Position numbers and translations under genes: made by a program. The notes under the pieces were generated by a model. It worked only from the letters and a program-made list of their open reading frames with translations, was not told the origin of the DNA and searched no databases. This document shows, one piece after another, positions 53,561 through 64,000 of a stretch of DNA of 64,000 bases. The first letter of the stretch is position 1. Each line of letters opens with the position of its first letter. The stretch covers positions 6,912,001 to 6,976,000 of the forward strand of contig JAYKKT010000040.1 of the NCBI GenBank assembly GCA_036023115.1, given 5' to 3'. The DNA is from Brasenia schreberi. Taxonomy: Eukaryota > Streptophyta > Magnoliopsida > Nymphaeales > Cabombaceae.

Positions 53561-55640
53561 TTTGGTATAAGTAAAAGGCTTTATTTTTCAATCACCGGAA
53601 AAAAGGCTTTAGTTTTCATAATGACATATACGAGGATTCAGAGCCTGTTTTTATCTGTTCATGTATCATATTTAATGTTAGTTTACATTCTTCTCAGTTG
53701 TTCGGAACATGCCTTCCATCCATTTATCTGTTCATGTATCGGTTTCTTCCTTACAAAATTTTACCCCTCCTTCATGCAATTAGTGCCAAATGTGGGCGAG
53801 CTTTTAGTTTATGCAAGATAATCCCCCGATAAAGGGTCCAATCATAGGTTCTAGCACGAGTCCAAGTTTCATAAAGTACCCGTTTTTGTGCTTATTTTTT
53901 CTTCCTAATCTTTTATCAAAAAAGGTGTGTATCGAACTCATGACCTTCAACTTCTGAGTTATTGCTTGTTGAGCAAGAGGTTAGACAACAATGTTAGACC
54001 GGAAAATGAGCTCTTAGATGAAATCCTTGTACTCCTAGAATGTCAAGTAAGGTTTCTATGCTTTATTGCAAGCTCAACCTAAATCAGGTGAAAAGATAAT
54101 GCACGTATGAACCATGGTGAACTGACAAACACATGATGATCAAACATTAGACAGAGACATCAAAACATTGCAATCTAATGTCATAATTCGTAGTTGAATA
54201 TATGATTTGTTTAATGAATTCTAACTAAACAGAGATATATAACAAATACGAAAACATGGCACTTGATTCTTGTTTAGAAGCATGCAACTTTTTCCTTTTT
54301 TGAAAAGGGTTGAGAGTTAGTTGTATGCTTTTAAAAGCCCATACCAGACACTCCATTTCACTCTTCTATCTTTATTGAGTTTGCAGGCTGGTGAATAGAT
54401 TTGGGGACCCTAGTGACCGCCACCACGCCCTAAGATCCACCTTAGGATGCTTCTGAACTTTCATTTTTTTTTCTTTTACAGCGGAGGCCTAAACCTACAG
54501 AGACGCGCATGCGGGCAGCCAGAATCCAACTCACCACCTTGACATGAGTCAGAGAGCCCAGCCAGATGAGCTAACGCTCTCAGTGCTGCTCCGAAACAAT
54601 TTTGCTTGACATGAGAATCTGATATGGGCAAGTCTTGGAAAGCTCGTATTTTGATCCTTTCTAGGAGGCATGTCCGGTTCCCATTAATCTGGAACCTGGA
54701 ACCGTCAGTTTCGGGAATCAGTACTTTTATTAAAAAATTGAAAATTATAAGATTTTTTTTTAAATATCGGAATCGGTGGTTTGGAATTGTTGGTTTTGGT
54801 TCCAGTTTTATAAGAGGTGAAACTAGAATCGGACTGTGTGGTCTTCGACTCTTGTTCTGAGTTCAGCCAGTTTCTAGTCCAGTTCGGTTCTGGTTGGAAC
54901 CGCCGGGCCGGTTAGAAACCGCCACGTCTACTTTCTAGTTCGAGTGGATACATTCTATATAAGTTATATGATATGAATATTAGGAGAAGTTTGAAAGCAA
55001 AAATCAATCCAAAGCCGACACTTTAAATATTCTATCCGGACGTGCTTTAATGCTTCGACATTGGACCGGCACCCTTGATTTGTTCCTACTCTTTGATGAA
55101 GGTCTACAATTGCCTGTGTTTCTTCACTCGATCCCGGGCACATCGTACCCTATAGTGCAGAGATTTGATAAGTTGGCGAAATTCTAAAAATGAAGCTTAA
55201 CTAGTATTCCAACTTCATGTTCCCGAGTTGCAGAGAACAATCCAAATCAACCATTGCCATTAAAAGATTGATCTGTATTAGAAAATTGAGAAAAATTTGT
55301 TCTTGACGTCCAAATTATCAGGCAAAGTAAGACTACATAAGGGTAAGCCCTTTAATTTAATCTTCCCCTTTGTCTTTGCAGTTGCATGCAGCCATTCAGG
55401 ACATCTACCCATACTGGTCACCTTTGAATATACATATAAACACACATACAGAGAGAGATTTGAATATATATATTTAACAGAATGGGGTTTACCATTTGTT
55501 TGGGCCACCAAATATTTAATGTGATGGCAGATTCCGCCTCCCACTTTAGCCAACTTGGATATCTCCTAATTATCTGTTTGTCTTGACCCACTGCACTTGT
55601 ATGTATTTCCCTCTATAAAGTCTCCCGGCCATCATAAATG
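53561..55640. other. Intergenic sequence, no gene recognised
   Basis: Contains a tRNA-like B-box phrase near 53935 and GGTTCC-rich decayed repeats at 54670-54930. Frames such as 54624-54860 and 55297-55524 have no protein-like pattern. Confidence 0.4.
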
Positions 55641-55699
55641 AGGAGGTCATGCATGTAAAGCTTTCAATCTCTCGCTGTCAAAAATATTGCTTGGTCATC

Positions 55700-56000
55700 C
55701 AGCTACTGCCATCTTTGGTTCGGTACGTGCAGTCGACCTCACTTAGTGTGGAAGAAGGGTTGGTTTTGTAGAAACTTTGATTGCTGTCATCTTTGGTTCG
55801 GTATCGAGTGCAGTCTACCTCACTTAGTGTGGAAGAAGGGTTGGTTTTGTAGAAACTTTGATTGCTGTCATCTTTGGTTCATCATCGAGTGCAGTCGACC
55901 TCACCCAGTATGGAAGAAGGCTTGATTTTGTAGAAACTTTGATTGCTGTCATCTTTGGTTCAGCATCGAGTGCAATCGACCTAGAAACTTTGTTTGCTTA
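55700..56000 (+). repeat. Minisatellite, about 3.6 units of 80 bp
   Basis: Units start near 55706, 55786, 55866 and 55947 with tgtcatctttggttc. Each has cagtcgacctcacttagtgt, then a ggttggttttgtagaaactt stretch. Part of the unit (cgacctcacttagtg..ggttggttttg) resembles the 3' tail of a different RTE-type LINE family. Confidence 0.88.
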
Positions 56001-57644
56001 TCCTTTTGCTGCTATTGATATCGCATGTAGTCGACGTCTGTGTGGGAAAATGCTTGGTTTTGGTTATCATGCCGGGTGCTTCTTTTCTTTATCCTAAACC
56101 TGACCCTCACCGTGGGTTCGATCATTGTTCTCGTGCATATGCCCATTAACATGTCGATGTGCTTGATTTTGCAGGACTTGATTCCTTTTCCAACTTATTT
56201 GTCACTGTAAGAATTACTTTCCAGGCAACCATTCTAAACATTTATAAAGAACCCATGCAAAAGTCAAGCTGAAACACATTTCATTTACAGTTGTTCGTGT
56301 TTTTCTCATCTGTTTTCATTAGAAAATATATATTTTTCCGTCAAAATCATTGATTCTCTTGTCGAAGTATAACAAGGATGGCATTAGAAATCCAAACCCA
56401 AAAGAATATTTTTTGTGCGTTCTGTCATCTTTTGGGAGAGGCAGGGGGTGGCTCAACACAAGTTGGGCCTAAACCGAAACTTTAGATTTTTCAGGCATAC
56501 AGAAATAGGTATCTAAGTACCTAAAAAATTGGGACTAAAAGTTTATGTTATATGTGTCCGAAAAACTTTCAGGGTCTATAAAATTAACAGGATAAAGAGT
56601 TTAAAATACGGCACAAGCATGGCACGAAAAGTCCGTGTTCAAACCCATTCAAAATGACAATGGGTTACATTTTACTTGTTTTTCGACATGAACTCAATCG
56701 GAAACATGAAATTTGTCGCAGTATAACACGATATGAAAACCTTGCATGGCAAATAACTCAGCAAGTTCTTTCTGCATGCAAATAAAGTAGCAAGAAAGAT
56801 AATGCCGCCATGTTCAAGTAGGAATGGTAGTAACACGAACATGACACGAATACAACCTGAAATTCACCTGGTCGTGACAAAATATGCTATGCCCTTCAAG
56901 AATAGGATCTCTTACTTCATGCTTTCTACTCTTTTCATGTACAATAGTATGATTTTTTCAGTTTGGAGACTAAAAGAACAGGGAAATATTAATTTTTGCC
57001 ATGCCTTCGGCCAAAGAAGTTTTTTTTTTTTTGTTTCGGGTTGCATGATCCAGAGATTCACCCACATCTAGGGGTGGTAAATCGGCTCGACTCTGACTTG
57101 AACTATCTTTTTCGGGTCATTTTCTTAATACCCAGTTAATTCATCTCAGTAAATCATCATGGAGTTGGAGATGGTGAATTGCCAAGCACAGTTCAGCTTG
57201 TAAAGAGCTTGTTCTTGTTCAGTTCATGATCAAAACGAATCGAACACAAGCAAGTTCATTAAGCAATTCGAGTTGAACATAAACAATGCTTGTATGTTCG
57301 ATTCAACTCGACTTGTAATAGTTCATTTAGCTAAACATGAGAAATTTTATGTAGATTCATGCTACAGACCATGTGAACCCAACCCGTGCAAAAACTCATA
57401 CGTTGAGTTGTACATATTTAGCTCTAAAGCAGCTCATGTTCAGCTCGTGCAAGTCTACTTAATTCTCCCTTCGTGTTGGCTCAGCCCAAGCAAGCTAACG
57501 AGCCGATCAACTAGCGAGTAAAGCAACGATAATTTCTTCAATGTATATCTTAATTCTTTTCGGGTCTAAAACCCTAGTGCCCTAAGAGTGTTTGATTATG
57601 AATCTATAATTTTATTTTTCATACGTTACAATCTGCATTTAATT
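56001..57644. other. Intergenic sequence, no gene recognised
   Basis: No supported coding region. 57060-57530 has the style of a decayed repeat with gagttgaacat / cagctcgtg / ctcgact words. A T run occurs at 57019-57030. Confidence 0.4.
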
Positions 57645-57850
57645 ACATGATAAATTGATCGTTAGCTTCATAGACGTAAGCCTCGTAACAAAAAAAAAAA
57701 CCTCTTAAATTTACAACCATTTCGGTATGAGTAAGGTCGGTGCAATGCAAGTAAAGCTTTTTGAGCGCTGATTTTCTTCGTTTAATAAGATTCGAACTTG
57801 GGACATTGGTTAAGGGGGAGAAGCGCTTAACCACTTCAACCAGGTTTTTC
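57645..57850 (-). repeat. Possible tRNA-derived SINE
   Basis: On the minus strand the sequence begins near 57845 with GGTTGAAGTGGTTAAGCGCT (A-box-like TGGTTAAGCGC) and then AAGTTCGAATC (B-box-like) 37 bases later, followed by a unique body and a T-rich stretch near 57700. This is the layout of plant SINEs; no target duplication was identified. Confidence 0.45.
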
Positions 57851-58512
57851 TACATTTGAACAACGAAGATAATCTAAGATCTTAACAGAAAGTTCCCTCT
57901 CTTCCCTCTCTTTTCTTCCAGTTTACTGCCGCGTGTTTATCTTTTTGCCGCGCTAGGGTTTAAACGGTCAGTAAATGCAGTTCCGAATTTCTCATATTCC
58001 ATTGTTTTCTTTTTCTGCCTTCGTTCTTTTTAATACGCCCCAAGCTTCGTCCCTCTCTTTCTCTTCATCTTCGTTTCTCCTCCATTATTCCTCCTTCGCA
58101 AACCTTCCTTGCTATTCTAAGTGTTGAAAACCAATCAACAAAGCCTAACGACTGCCTATCTTGACTGAAATTTTAGGTTTTCGAGTCCCGTGTTTTTTCG
58201 GAGAATTACTTGTGGGGATTCGCCTTTGGTTGATGCATCTGGTTGATAACCACCGTATGTGAGTGATTATCCACAAGAGAGTTTGATACCCATTTGCGGA
58301 TTCAGTGAATTTGTGGAAGTTTCTCGCGGATTGTTCACTTCATACTCATCTGGCCCATATCTACCGTGTGGGTCCGCAAGAAATTCTGCTACCGGTTGGC
58401 AGATTCAGGGAGTTTGTGAAAGTTTCTCGCCGATTGTTCGCTTGGGAATCTCTGCTGAAGTTGGGGAATTTTTGTTTTGGGGAGATATCTGTTTTGGATG
58501 AAAAAGGTGTAG
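57851..58512 (+). promoter_or_regulatory. Promoter and 5' leader of the MYB-related gene, with uORFs
   Basis: CT-rich tracts at 57895-57920 and 58045-58110 are typical of plant core promoters/leaders. A direct repeat of about 45 bp lies in the leader (58296-58340 and 58400-58444; tttctcgc.gattgttc). Upstream ATGs include 58233 and the 80-codon frame 58259-58501, which ends 9 nt before the MYB ATG; another frame (58305-58616) overlaps the start. The transcription start is not known. Confidence 0.5.
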
Positions 58513-61500
58513 ATGACGAGCGATTACGAAGCATCGGACGGGACGGTAGATTCGTCAGCGTGGACCAGAGAGCAAGACAAGGCGTTCGAGAACGCGCTTG
58601 CCATCTATTGCGATGAATCGAGCGATAGGTGGGAGAGAATCGCGGCTTCGGTCGAAGGAAAGAGCGTAGAAGAGGTGAAACGCCATTATGATCTCCTGGT
58701 TGAGGATATCGACGGCATCGAGTCCGGCCGGGTGCCGCTTCCCTGCTATGCTTCTTCCTCCTCGTCTTCCGCCTCTCCAGATGCATTTGGGAGTGCCCAT
58801 TACGGTAGTTTGCAGATCTCGCCGGAGTCGGTCCCTCCTGCCGTCGGGAAGTCTGGGTCTCGGTCGGACCAGGAGCGGCGCAAGGGGATTGCCTGGACTG
58901 AGGAAGAGCACCGGTATTGTCTCTTTAAACCTTTGAATCCTTTTGAATTTTTGTTGCTGTTTTGACGTTGGATATATCCAACTAATCGTTAAAATGCCAT
59001 GTAGAGCTTCGAGAGGGTAACTGAACTCATAATTACTCTCTTCTATACACTTCTGCCTTATTTCCTCTTGATTTATAGGTACTATTATTTTCGATTTTCT
59101 TGGACAAATCTTGAGAAAATGCAATTCTAGTTGTTGACTGGAGGATAATCTTTTTATTTTGTTATTCTAAACCATTATTTATCTCCATCTGTGCTAACCG
59201 CACGATGCGGTGAATATTTCCTTCCAGAGCTGCTTGTCTTGGTTGGTTCAAATCCAATGTACGTGTTCGAGAGGTAAGTACGGATTGCTCCATGATGATG
59301 ATGAGGTGCTAGCGTTAAAGGTCCTTTAAGTGCAGCGGGCCTCTCGACTTGTAGGAGAGTTGCACTTCAGGCATTTGTACTGGTGTGGAATCTCACATAG
59401 AAACCCATTTTCTAAGTCATTTTATGCTCAAATTTGTGCATTTATGCATATTCTCTGTTTCGAACCTATTCAGGCCTTTTAATCCTTTCCAATTCTTGTA
59501 GTAGCAAACCGATTTTTTACATTCCTTTCTTGGAACACTTGGGTTAATCTTATGAATTGGAGGGTGCGGTACCTGAAATTACAAGTCGCAGAGTTTGTCC
59601 ATTCGTTACACTTCAAGAATGGAGGTAGCCTCTTTGCTGGAAACAGAAGGTAGCCTTTTACGCGGCTGCCATTTAGACGAGGTACATGATTGCTGGTTTA
59701 TGATAAAGGCTGATTTGAGACCAACATTTCATATTAAACAATCAAGCAACAATACTTGTATGCTTATCTTTATTGTTGGTGCTCACATCTTGTTGTCGAC
59801 ATGAAGCTGGGATTCCATAGCTTCCTGTTTTCTTTAGACATTTTAGGTTCTTTTTACCTGCAGGACATCATAATACTCTCAGGTTACTTTCTTAGTATTG
59901 TGGCTCTGCAAAAGAAAGGTAGTTGATGTAATCTGAAGGTTTCCGATTCTTTGGGTAACTGGGTTGTAGTGAAGACATACGGCCGAGCTAAGCTATGTTG
60001 TGCTGCATTTGGCATGGCATTTCCTCCGCCTTAACCTTATCCAACCCTTCTTCCCACGCTAGGTGATATTTTCAACAGGGTGCAACAAAGAACTTTCAGG
60101 AGGTAACTCGTTCTAGCGCTTTTCTTGATAGGTTAGTTGGGAAACCTTCGAGCTGCTTGGGTATCAAACCCCTTATGTTAGAGAGCCATCCCCAAGAGAT
60201 CTACTATTCCCCTTTTAGGGCTTTATTTGCATCACTTTCTAGTCTTCCTTTTGAACCTAACCTTTTAGCTATAACTAATGTTTTTTTCTTAGTAGGAATC
60301 TATCACTCTAGTGCTACACAGAAGCTTGATTTTACAAGTTTGATAACTACACAGCCCCATAATGGTTAGAATATCGGACTCACGATGTCTTGCTTTTCAT
60401 TAAGAACATGAACCAACACTTGTTTTCCATAAAAAATCATGCTTAATCATCAGTGAGGTGTGTTTTTCCAAACACATTTACAATGACTGTCCCACACTAT
60501 CATCACAAGGAATTACATTGTGTTATTCTGTTTGTGCATGTGAGATGCACTTGGTTGCTTCTATGTGCCAGAGAAAGGAAGGGAGGTGTTCTAGTTAACA
60601 ACGACCGGTTAACGAAATATGCATTCTTACAGTGGAGGCATGTCCTTGTCTTCCTTGGTTGTTCACTGCTTATGTAGGTAAATGTGGTCTAATAATTTTT
60701 TCCTTCACAATGTTCATCCAGTAATTTTTTCTTTTTCTCTTTCTTGTGCTCTCTGGCTTTAGCACCCATCTTGTTGAACAACTCTTGCAAACTATTAGAT
60801 AGCAATTCTGGTCTGATTTCTCATATGCAGTAAATTATTGGCTTGCTGTTTGGCATTGGCACTTTGCGGGTTCTCATTCCGTTTTAGCTATTCATTTGCC
60901 AAATATACAATCAAAAGTTCTTGAGTTAGTTTGCTAGCATATCAATCAAGGGCAAGTTTGCATTTCTGTTGCTAATGTGATGCATGTGATCTACTTCAGG
61001 AAACGTCATCATGTATTTGAAATTTGAACCCATGTTGAAGACCATGCTTCTTCCATTATTTTCAGTTTAAGCTTTGATCAGTCCAGAAGTTTTGGCTTCA
61101 ATCATGAACTACGGTACTTAAGCTGTTAACGTATGGGAAATTTTTCTTGGATAACCTTTATGCTTATGCAAAGAGGAACTGAAATTAAGGAAATATGCTG
61201 AAAGAATCCTGCTAAGCTTGGTGCCAGGCGATTTAACTTAATCAATAAAAATTGACCGAATCCACTATAAATTTTGTTTCCCTTCAGTTTGGTCTATGGG
61301 AAGTAGTCTTTGAATCACAGACTATGCTGCAGAAGTTTCCTGTTCCTTTGCTAAACTGCTTTTGTTTTCATCTTATCATGCCTATTCATGCATACTTTCT
61401 GATTGGGTCTGTTGGTTCAGGTTGTTTCTGCTTGGATTGGAGAAGTACGGAAAAGGGGACTGGCGTAGCATCTCAAGGAACTTTGTGATATCGAGGACAC

Positions 61501-61907
61501 CGACCCAGGTTGCCAGTCATGCACAGAAATACTTCATTCGACTCAACTCAATGAACAAAGACAAGAGGAGGTCCAGTATCCATGATATCACCAATGTTGG
61601 CAGTAGCGACGGCTCACATCCGGCTCCTATTACAGGACAGGTAAATGGAGCTGCTGGATCAACTGGAAAAACTCCGAAGCCAGTTGCTCTGCCACATTCC
61701 AGTCCTTCGGGTGTTAGTGTATATGGGACTCCTATAAGTCAGCCTGTCGGCGGACCACTTGCTGTAGGAACGCCAGTCAATCTGCCTTCAGGCCATATGG
61801 CATATGGAGTTCGCGTGCCAGTTGCTGGAATTGTTCCGGGTGGCCCCCCTATGAACGTTGCTTCAATGGCGTACCCAATGCCACAGGCATCATCAGCTCA
61901 AAGATGA
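58513..61907 (+). CDS. SRM1-like: SRM1/DIVARICATA-like MYB-related transcription factor (2 exons)
   Basis: Exons 58513-58913 and 61421-61907 join within an Arg codon (CG|G) and encode 295 residues; intron 58914-61420 (2,507 bp, GT..AG). The first SANT-type repeat ([29 protein letters not shown]) is followed by [17 protein letters not shown] and the linker with VPLPCY. The second repeat ([31 protein letters not shown]) ends in the SHAQKYF motif of the CCA1/DIV group. The C-terminus is Pro/Gly-rich with [15 protein letters not shown], as in SRM1-type proteins. The family binds I-box/TATCC-type promoter elements and acts in stress and ABA signalling or development. The ATG at 58513 gives the usual short acidic N-terminus. 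Frame intact; confidently a working gene. Confidence 0.95.
58914..61420 (+). other. Intron of the MYB-related gene
   Basis: 2.5 kb, AT-rich; donor GTATTG, acceptor GGTTCAG. No transposon termini or coding fragments recognised inside; small frames here have no protein-like pattern. Confidence 0.85.
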
Positions 61908-62773
61908 TCAAACAGCCCTTAAGCCTTGTTAAGAGTAGGTGCATATGGCAAGGTAGCTACTAAGTGCTTATGCTATTTGTCTGTGATTTCTTTAGATTAA
62001 TAAAGCGGCGGTTCACTTAGGGGTTCCGTTGATTTTTCATTCACGTTATATGGGAATAAGCCAGGGGAGAAAGAATTGTCTTGGTGTATATGCAATTCCT
62101 GTAAATTTGTGGTTGGCAAACTGTGATTATGTTCAAGTCATGTCCTCTTCCTAGTGCAAATTTATTTGGTAGTAATCCTTGTGGAACTGAGTCAGGTTAT
62201 GTTTGGATTTGATTTGGGAGAGAATTTACGTTACCTTCTAACTCATGTTGCCTTTATATTCCTCCATTTCCTTTCGAAATAAGTGTTTGCTTGGATTGAA
62301 CCTCAAGAGAGAATTCAACTTATTCTCCCCTTTGGGTCTTCCAACCAAAACCAAGACTCATTTATTTGGTGTTAGTTACATGAATCCTTAAAGGTTTCCA
62401 TCTTTTATTTAGAGTTCATTGAGACTATATGCTAGTTTTGCAATCTCTTGAAGTAGGGCATTTTGGTATGCTGCGTGAGATGGAGCTCTAGTGAGAGCGA
62501 GAGAGTCATGACCTTCAGTGAAGTTTGATTGGGAACACTTCAAGTGAAGCAGGGGAAGGTCTCAAAAATTGTTTTAGGGAAACAATAAAACATGTTCTTA
62601 CTTTTTAAGAACTGCTAACATCGCACAAGATCGAGCACAATACTGACTAACAATCAATGAAGCCAATCCAATTTCTAGAGCAAAGCTCACCTAGCTAGGG
62701 GCCACTCACAAGTTCGATACCTGGGTCATGCATCTGGCTTTGGCCTCCCTGTTGGACCCAAAAAGAGGCTTGA
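61908..62773. other. 3' UTR and downstream region of the MYB-related gene
   Basis: A taataaa signal at 61998 may be the poly(A) signal. No other feature recognised. Confidence 0.45.
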
Positions 62774-62903
62774 TATAACATCACAAGTTTATCTTCACCA
62801 GTATGGGAATTTATTTCGACATCATGTAATAAATATAAAAAAAATAGTTGGTATAACATCACAAGTTTATCTTTATGAGTATGGGAATTTATTTCAACAT
62901 GAT
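62774..62903. repeat. Direct repeat, two 52 bp units, 78 bp apart
   Basis: 62774-62825 and 62852-62903 share tataacatcacaagtttatc and gtatgggaatttattt, differing at a few bases. They lie just past the end of the Kunitz-like sequence; the end of the pseudogene touches the second unit. Confidence 0.9.
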
Positions 62904-63472
62904 ATGGTAAAACATCATATAGTTCTTTTTGAATTTGACTGCCAAGGAACGTCCACCAAGGACCAAGATCACCACAGCTAACTCTGCATGTGCTGCAAAC
63001 ACTGGTACAGAAAACTAGCTTGTAGTTGTCTCCGTGTTGCTCTATCCTGAACCAGTTATTCACTGTGGCCGGACCCGGTCTCCCGACCACCACACCGTAC
63101 TTCACGTACCTCCTGCCTGCATTGTCCGCAGGGACCAATGTCCACAAGGGCTGCTCCGGGCAGGCGTTCGACTAAAAAGACTCCACATTCAGGTCTGTCG
63201 CTAGCCGGATCGAGTTGCTTCAAGCAACTGGTGTACATGTAGCTCATATAACTTCAATAAAGGAAGCATATGCTTGCTTAATGTTCTGTGGACAATGGGT
63301 AATTGTAAGAACCCGAGTACAAGCCACCATGGTGCTCCTTCTGGACCGGCATTATGTGGTAACGTGAACCAGCATTGAGTGGTTTGCCGTCGATATCATG
63401 TACTCGGCCTGGCGCAGCTCCGGCCAGGATGTTCGAGATCAAGAGAACTACCAACGAGAGGATGGCCAACAT
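62880..63472 (-). pseudogene. Kunitz-type protease inhibitor (STI/miraculin family) pseudogene
   Basis: ATG at 63472 gives a signal peptide (MLAILSLVVLLISNILAG) and the N-terminal strand (VHDIDGKPLNAGSRYHIMPV) of soybean-trypsin-inhibitor-like proteins, then a stop at 63278. After a loss of roughly 35 codons the domain resumes in another frame as RLATDLNVESF, a stop, PEQPLWTLVP, then WFRIEQHGDNYKLVFCTSVC and STCRVSCGDLG, the second disulfide region of the family. It ends near 62885. The family inhibits serine proteases and is defence-related. A premature stop (about 63173), a deletion and a frame change make this copy non-functional. Confidence 0.85.
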
Positions 63473-64000
63473 TGTCGTTAGGACGGCAATTCATGGTGCG
63501 CTATCTGATTTCACACTGAGTCAACATGCTCCACTGTGGGATCCAGGTCAACCAATCTACACCGTTTGTGATCAACCAGTCGACGGTTTGAATGCCGGTA
63601 AAACCAATCGGTCTTCAAACTCAAAATCAAGGGTCAGACCACAGGATCAAGGTCAACCGATCTCCGCCGTTGATGTCGGCAAACTCAATTGTTTAAATGG
63701 TGGCGAGACCAAAGATTGCTGCCCGTGGATAAGGATCTGATGGGGCCTAGAGGTCATTGCTGATATGCTTCTACATTGACAATTTCTGAATTTCTTGCTT
63801 GGTTTTCAAAAACAATGGCTTCGGCTTCTTACAGGCCAAGTTTTGTGTACTATTGCAACAAATTAAGCCTTTGTTTATGATAATAATTGACTACAACTCT
63901 TAGTTTAATTCTTTTAGCAACGAATCAATGATATTGTAATCCAATAAAGTAGGTTTTATTTATTGTTTCTTTTTAAAAGGCAAGCTCGATTAGGCAAACA
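63473..64000. other. Upstream flank of the Kunitz pseudogene
   Basis: Contains a direct repeat: about 63539-63575 and 63646-63685 share gatc.aggtcaacc.atct and ccgtt. No TATA box or other gene was recognised. The + frame 63375-63740 is partly antisense to the pseudogene and is not supported. Confidence 0.5.

Noticed and set aside
53921..53995. tRNA gene or SINE (B-box-like phrase)
   Set aside because: Only a B-box-like word is present and no cloverleaf or A box with proper spacing could be drawn.
58555..59124. 189-codon minus frame over the first MYB exon
   Set aside because: Antisense shadow of a GC-rich exon; no recognisable domain, while the + strand gives a clear MYB repeat.
63375..63740. 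121-codon + frame near the right edge
   Set aside because: Partly antisense to the Kunitz signal-peptide region and partly a translation of a direct repeat.

Overview
The window is a stretch of plant (angiosperm) nuclear DNA. It holds spliced genes with plant-type GT..AG introns, a class VIII (plant-specific) myosin, an SRM1/DIVARICATA-type MYB-related gene, a Kunitz-inhibitor pseudogene, and a heavy load of plant transposable elements: Ty1/copia, Ty3/gypsy, RTE-like LINEs with (TTG)n tails, hAT and Mutator-like elements. It also carries an endogenous pararetrovirus of the family Caulimoviridae. No bacterial, organellar or CRISPR features were seen.

Region 1 (1-41948, + strand) is the 3' two thirds of a class VIII myosin gene. 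Nine coding exons can be placed (858-1016, 1099-1302, 34259-34464, 34554-34689, 39996-40125, 40199-40345, 40423-40502, 41271-41948, with reading phase preserved at every junction; the first two and next two form the motor, the following three the IQ neck, the last the coiled-coil tail). That is eight exon intervals encoding 579 residues with no stop, so the gene looks intact although one intron has grown to about 33 kb (1303-34258) and another to 5.3 kb (34690-39995); most other introns are 70-90 bp.

The 33 kb intron is a nest. An endogenous pararetrovirus lies on the minus strand. Its 5' end (tRNA-Met primer site, small ORFs) is at 23066-23890. The rest (coiled-coil ORF, capsid with zinc knuckle, movement protein, protease, RT/RNase H, transactivator) is at 3329-9415. 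The virus was split by a 13.65 kb LTR retroelement (element A, 9416-23065, TSD ttatc). Element A was itself hit by a coding Ty1/copia element (element C, 10097-14931, TSD gtttc) and by a related non-coding LTR element (element B, 15135-18780, TSD gattg). A and B have no gag-pol of their own. They carry fragments of at least five host genes in sense orientation: CDC50/ALIS, eIF5A and an Enhancer-of-polycomb-like protein in B; a CWF19-like protein and a TOM1-like (VHS/GAT) protein in A. A and B also share an LTR hairpin and arrays of short CAGCC..GGCTG hairpins. This gene-capturing LTR family is the most interesting item in the window. The rest of the intron holds a Pack-type element with an RRM fragment, a hAT relic, several LINE copies (one nested in another), and a MULE-like element.

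The 5.3 kb intron holds a complete, though dead, hAT element (34890-39747) with an 8 bp TSD, a palindromic left end and a LINE/gypsy chimera inside. A 235 bp hAT-type MITE lies just past the myosin stop.

Region 2 (42000-58000) is intergenic and repeat-rich: a second MULE-like copy, an orphan first exon of an unrecognised gene (44814-44974), a rearranged LINE (45310-48655), a decayed copia element with an inverted junction (50385-53170), two tandem-repeat blocks and a possible SINE. Region 3 (58000-62000) is the two-exon MYB-related gene, with upstream ORFs and a repeated 5' leader. Region 4 (62700-63500) is a broken Kunitz inhibitor gene on the minus strand.

All identifications rest on reading translated sequence and motifs by eye; no database search was run.
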